Shown here in pieces: positions 6,042-8,624 of a stretch of 8,624 bases of DNA. The notes under the pieces were generated by a model that worked only from the letters and a program-made list of their open reading frames with translations, did not search any database and had not been told where the DNA came from. The position numbers and the translations under genes are program-made. Source of the stretch: Prosthecobacter sp. (lineage in GTDB: Bacteria; Verrucomicrobiota; Verrucomicrobiia; Verrucomicrobiales; Verrucomicrobiaceae); contig JAIWOJ010000061.1 in assembly GCA_020216965.1 (NCBI GenBank), positions 1-8,624 on the forward strand. Reading direction: 5' to 3'. Position 1 is the first letter of the stretch. Every line of letters begins with the position of its first letter.

Positions 6042-6115
6042 TACCCCGTGGTGTAACGGTAACACAGGAGATTTTGGATCTCTTATTCAAGGTTCGAATC
6101 CTTGCGGGGTAGCCA
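6042..6115 (+). tRNA. tRNA-Gln (anticodon TTG)
   Basis: A full cloverleaf is present. The acceptor stem is TACCCCG/CGGGGTA (6042-6048 with 6105-6111). The D stem is GTGT/ACAC with an AACGGTA loop. The anticodon stem is GGAGA/TCTCT with one G-T pair. The loop TTTTGGA (6072-6078) places TTG at 6074-6076. A 4-base variable loop follows, then the T arm CAAGG-TTCGAAT-CCTTG. The discriminator base is G, and CCA is encoded at 6113-6115. The weak T1-A72 pair and G73 fit known glutamine identity elements. hisA starts nine bases after the CCA, so the two are probably on one primary transcript. Confidence 0.97.
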
Positions 6116-6124
6116 GCCGCTTCC

Positions 6125-6895
6125 ATGACCCGTTTCCGCCCCTGCATTGATCTCCACGCTGGCAAGGTAAAGCAGATCGTCGGGTCCACATTGAGTGACT
6201 CAGGGCAGGGGTTGAGGACGAATTTTGTCAGTGATCGCGATGCCGCTTGGTATGCGGAGCTTTACCGCCAGGATGGCCTCACTGGCGGTCATGTGATCCT
6301 CTTGGGGCCGGGCAATGAGATGGCCGCAAAATCTGCCCTTGCCGCCTATCCAGGCGGCCTGCAGGTAGGGGGCGGGATTCGGCCCTGCAATGCGGCTGAG
6401 CATTTGGAGGCAGGTGCCAGCCATGTCATCGTGACGAGTTACCTTTTTGAGACAGATGGTACTTTCTCCCAGACTCGCTTAGACAAAATGGTCGCCGCAG
6501 TGGGCAGGGAGAGATTGGTGATCGACCTAAGCTGCAAAGCCACCGCAGAAGGCTGGACCGTGGCCATGAACCGCTGGCAGACGCTGACAGACCTACACGT
6601 CACGCCAGAGACCCTGCGGCATCTCGCGGCACACTGCGCGGAGTTCCTGATCCATGCGGTGGATGTGGAGGGCAAATGCGAGGGCATCGATGAGCGGTTG
6701 GTTGAGTTCCTCGGCAAGCACAGCCCGCTGCCGATGACCTACGCGGGGGGCATTCACCGGCTGCAGGATCTGGAAAGAATCCAGCACCTGAGCCTGGGGC
6801 GCGTGGATGCCACCGTGGGGAGCGCTTTGGACCTCTTCGGCGGCCAAGGCGTGCGCTATGCGGATTTGGTGGCCTTTAACCGGCGCGCGGGCTGA
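6125..6895 (+). CDS. hisA: Eukaryotic-type HisA isomerase (histidine biosynthesis)
   Basis: HisA (ProFAR isomerase) performs the Amadori rearrangement of the fourth step of histidine biosynthesis in the cytoplasm, on a (beta-alpha)8 barrel. The 256-residue protein matches yeast His6 closely from memory: CIDLHAGKVKQIVG (7-20), TNFVS (32-36), HVILLGPGNE (56-65), QVGGGIR (80-86), VIVTSYLF (101-108), VIDLSCK (132-138), VAMNRWQTLTDL (146-157), EFLIHAVDVEGKCEGIDE (173-190), YAGG (206-209) and GSALDLFGG (232-240). The catalytic acid/base pair should be D9 and D134. Standard bacterial HisA lacks the VAMNKWQTLTDL and LIHAxDVEG motifs in this form. The ATG at 6125 has no Shine-Dalgarno sequence and follows tRNA-Gln by nine bases. 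No other his gene is visible in the window. Confidence 0.94.
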   Translation: MTRFRPCIDLHAGKVKQIVGSTLSDSGQGLRTNFVSDRDAAWYAELYRQDGLTGGHVILLGPGNEMAAKSALAAYPGGLQVGGGIRPCNAAEHLEAGASHVIVTSYLFETDGTFSQTRLDKMVAAVGRERLVIDLSCKATAEGWTVAMNRWQTLTDLHVTPETLRHLAAHCAEFLIHAVDVEGKCEGIDERLVEFLGKHSPLPMTYAGGIHRLQDLERIQHLSLGRVDATVGSALDLFGGQGVRYADLVAFNRRAG

Positions 6896-7001
6896 GCCCT
6901 GGCGGTGTGTGCTGTACTTCCATCCTCTCGTGCCGTCCGCGCGCTAGGCTGAGGCAATCGTGAAAGATCAGCCATTGAGCCAGCGACTCTTGCGCCCACC
7001 C

Positions 7002-8441
7002 ATGAAACTTCACGCCCTTTGTGCCACCTCCTTGTTTTTGCCAGTCTTGGCGTCTGCTGCTCATCTCAATGTTCCGCCAGCGGGCTTCACCGCCCTTTTC
7101 AACGGCAAGGACCTTTCCGGCTGGTATGGCTGGGGCACGCAAGACCCAGCGGATTATTGGAAAATGTCAGATGAAGAAAAGGCGGCTTACCGGAAAAAAT
7201 CCATCGAAGGCGGCCTGCTAGACGCCAAAGGCGTGGATAAAGGCGACCATCTGAATGCGCACTGGCGGGTGGAAAACGGTGAGCTGGTCAATGACGGCAA
7301 AGGGCTCTACCTCACGACTGACAAGGACTATGGTGATTTTGAATTGATGGTGGACTACAAGATGCTGCCGCTAGGCGACAGTGGCATCTACCTGCGCGGC
7401 ACGCCGCAGGTACAGATCTGGGACTACACCGAAGAGGCCAAATTCAAGCTGGGGGCAGACAAGGGGTCTGGAGGACTTTGGAACAACAAGAATGAGGAGG
7501 GCAAATTCCCGCTGAAGCTCATGGATAAGCCTTTCGGTGAGTGGAACAGCTTCCATATCAAAATGATCGGCGAGCGCGTGACCGTGCGGCTGAATGGCGA
7601 AGTGGTCGTCAACCATGCCCCCCTGGAAAACTTCTTTGCCAACCGCAAGGCAGGCTACCTAGCCTATGGCAAAGCCGATGCCAAAAACACCGCCAAGGAG
7701 GCAGAAAAGATGCCCAACGGCTGGATGCCCGACCCTGTGTATGCACGCGGTCCCATCCAGTTGCAGACCCATGGGAGCGAGATCCGCTGGCGCAATGTCT
7801 TCGTGCGCGAAATTAGCGCCGAAGAGGCCAATCGAGAACTCGCCGCCCGTGATGCGGACGGTTTTGTCGAGATGGTCAATGGCAAAGACCTAAGCAACTG
7901 GCAGGGCGCTGTGGAGAACTATGAGGTGAAAAATGGGGCCATCGTCTGCAAGCAAGGCAAAGGCGGCGATCTGCTGACCAAAGAGGAGTTTGAGAACGGC
8001 ATCATCCGCGTGGAGTTTAAGCTACCTCCTGCGGGCAACAACGGCATCGCCCTGCGCACGCCGCTAGGGGGGCATTCCGCCTCAGATGGCCTTGAGCTCC
8101 AAGTGATCGATAGCGATGGCTACAATGCCAAACAAGCCGCTGCTGGAAAGAAGGGGCTGGAGCCCTACCAATACCACGGCAGTCTCTACCACTGCGTGGG
8201 AGCCAAGCACGGCTACCTGCGCCCAGCGGGCGAGTGGAACTTTCAGGAGATCGAAGTCCGCGGCCAGAAGATCAAGGTCACGCTCAATGGCACCAAGATC
8301 CTGGATGTGGACATTGACCAACTGGACCGCAGTCAGATCAAAAACCCACCCAAGGGGCTAGACCGCCGCTCTGGCTTCATCGGCTTTGCCGGGCACAGCG
8401 ATCCTGTGGAGTTCCGCAGCTTCAAGGTGAAGCGCCTGTGA
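7002..8441 (+). CDS. Secreted protein with two DUF1080 domains
   Basis: The product has 479 residues. A Sec signal peptide (1-19, ending ASA before AHLN) exports it. Two DUF1080 (3-keto-disaccharide hydrolase, PF06439) domains follow in tandem. The first (about 28-271) opens with GFTALFNGKDLSGW and ends with IRWRNVFVREI. The second (about 287-479) opens with GFVEMVNGKDLSNW and ends with GHSDPVEFRSFKVKRL. Each has the family pattern: an opening NGKDLSxW strand, a DSGIYLRG or NNGIALRT strand, a WN-F/I-x-V strand with a reading such as VRLNG or VTLNG, and a closing strand. Some members hydrolyse 3-keto-glycosides; others may only bind sugars. Which applies here is unknown. An in-frame GTG at 6960 would add 14 residues ahead of the signal peptide and was rejected. 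The 106 bases after hisA and the terminator downstream suggest a separate unit. Confidence 0.92.
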   Translation: MKLHALCATSLFLPVLASAAHLNVPPAGFTALFNGKDLSGWYGWGTQDPADYWKMSDEEKAAYRKKSIEGGLLDAKGVDKGDHLNAHWRVENGELVNDGKGLYLTTDKDYGDFELMVDYKMLPLGDSGIYLRGTPQVQIWDYTEEAKFKLGADKGSGGLWNNKNEEGKFPLKLMDKPFGEWNSFHIKMIGERVTVRLNGEVVVNHAPLENFFANRKAGYLAYGKADAKNTAKEAEKMPNGWMPDPVYARGPIQLQTHGSEIRWRNVFVREISAEEANRELAARDADGFVEMVNGKDLSNWQGAVENYEVKNGAIVCKQGKGGDLLTKEEFENGIIRVEFKLPPAGNNGIALRTPLGGHSASDGLELQVIDSDGYNAKQAAAGKKGLEPYQYHGSLYHCVGAKHGYLRPAGEWNFQEIEVRGQKIKVTLNGTKILDVDIDQLDRSQIKNPPKGLDRRSGFIGFAGHSDPVEFRSFKVKRL

Positions 8442-8473
8442 TCCAGTCTGCGGAGAAGCTGCCGCAGATTCCA

Positions 8474-8502
8474 CCCGCCCCGGTGAGCCTGGGCGGGTTT
8501 TT
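8474..8502 (+). terminator. Intrinsic terminator of the DUF1080 gene
   Basis: CCCGCCC (8474-8480) pairs with GGGCGGG (8491-8497), with an inner GG/CC around a TGAG loop, followed by five Ts (8498-8502). A second hairpin, TCTGCGG/CCGCAGA (8447-8453 with 8462-8468), lies between the stop codon and this stem. The signal is one-directional; no T-tract serves the convergent gene. Confidence 0.88.
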
Positions 8503-8519
8503 CATGACCAGAAGGCGAC

Positions 8520-8624
8520 TCAAAAGGTGTGGATGAAGAGGCCAGAGCGCAGCTTGGGCTCAAACCAGGTGCTCTTTGGCGGCATGATCTGCCCGGCGTC
8601 TGAGATGGCCATGAGCTGATCGAC
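8520..8624 (-). CDS. C-terminal fragment of a DUF1015-family protein
   Basis: On the - strand an open frame enters from the right edge and stops at TGA (8522-8520), giving 34 residues. The stretch GQIMPPKSTWFEPKLRSGLF resembles the C-terminal MPPKST-x-F-x-PK-x-x-SGL motif that I associate with DUF1015 (COG4198) proteins, a family of about 400 residues with no settled function. The gene converges on the DUF1080 gene across 78 bases that contain its terminator. The rest of the gene lies outside the window, so neither completeness nor start can be judged. The call rests on this one motif recalled from memory. Confidence 0.7.
   Translation of the reverse strand, partial: VDQLMAISDAGQIMPPKSTWFEPKLRSGLFIHTF

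Noticed and set aside
5920..6150. 76-codon open frame across the tRNA gene
   Set aside because: It translates straight through tRNA-Gln and is explained by the tRNA and the start of hisA.
6960..7001. GTG start adding 14 residues to the DUF1080 protein
   Set aside because: It would bury the signal peptide behind a charged tail; ATG 7002 begins a standard Sec signal.

Overview
This is ordinary bacterial chromosome, most likely from a Verrucomicrobia (PVC group) species. The reasons are a tandem DUF1080 secreted protein, a second secreted lectin-like protein of the kind common in Verrucomicrobia and Planctomycetes, a eukaryotic-type HisA, a signal peptidase I with a long inserted segment, and nine consecutive starts with no Shine-Dalgarno sequence. 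No insertion sequence, phage gene or CRISPR array is visible. The assignment to a phylum is an inference from protein character, not from a marker gene.

Layout from left to right. Positions 1-90 hold the last 29 codons of an unidentified + strand gene. It converges on trmB (111-701, -), which makes m7G46 in tRNA. Divergent from trmB is a Tat-exported, Mn-type superoxide dismutase (772-1497, +) closed by a clear intrinsic terminator. Next come a conserved two-helix membrane protein of unknown function (1559-2077, +) and a secreted single-domain rhodanese (2111-2494, +). The rhodanese has its own promoter-like sequence, placed so that its mRNA may be leaderless. A secreted beta-sandwich protein (2543-3289, -) points towards these genes. 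It diverges from lepB, signal peptidase I (3432-4625, +).

Positions 4626-4977 contain no credible protein gene. They hold a strong bidirectional hairpin terminator next to lepB, a second terminator-like hairpin after psd, and between them about 280 bases rich in hairpins that could encode a small RNA. Then come psd, phosphatidylserine decarboxylase (4978-5880, -), and, divergently, tRNA-Gln(UUG) (6042-6115, +). hisA of the eukaryotic type starts only nine bases after the encoded CCA of the tRNA (6125-6895, +). A secreted tandem DUF1080 protein (7002-8441, +) follows, with a terminator. The window ends inside a gene whose C-terminus looks like DUF1015 (8520-8624, -).

The genes do not form a single pathway. 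They are housekeeping functions (tRNA modification, tRNA, protein export, phospholipid synthesis, histidine synthesis) mixed with envelope or periplasmic proteins (SOD, rhodanese, two jelly-roll proteins). lepB would process the Sec-type signal peptides predicted here. I see no obvious new defence or mobile system. The points most worth a second look are the unexplained structured intergenic region, the tRNA-hisA arrangement, the eukaryotic-type hisA, the LepB insertion, and the uniform absence of Shine-Dalgarno sequences.
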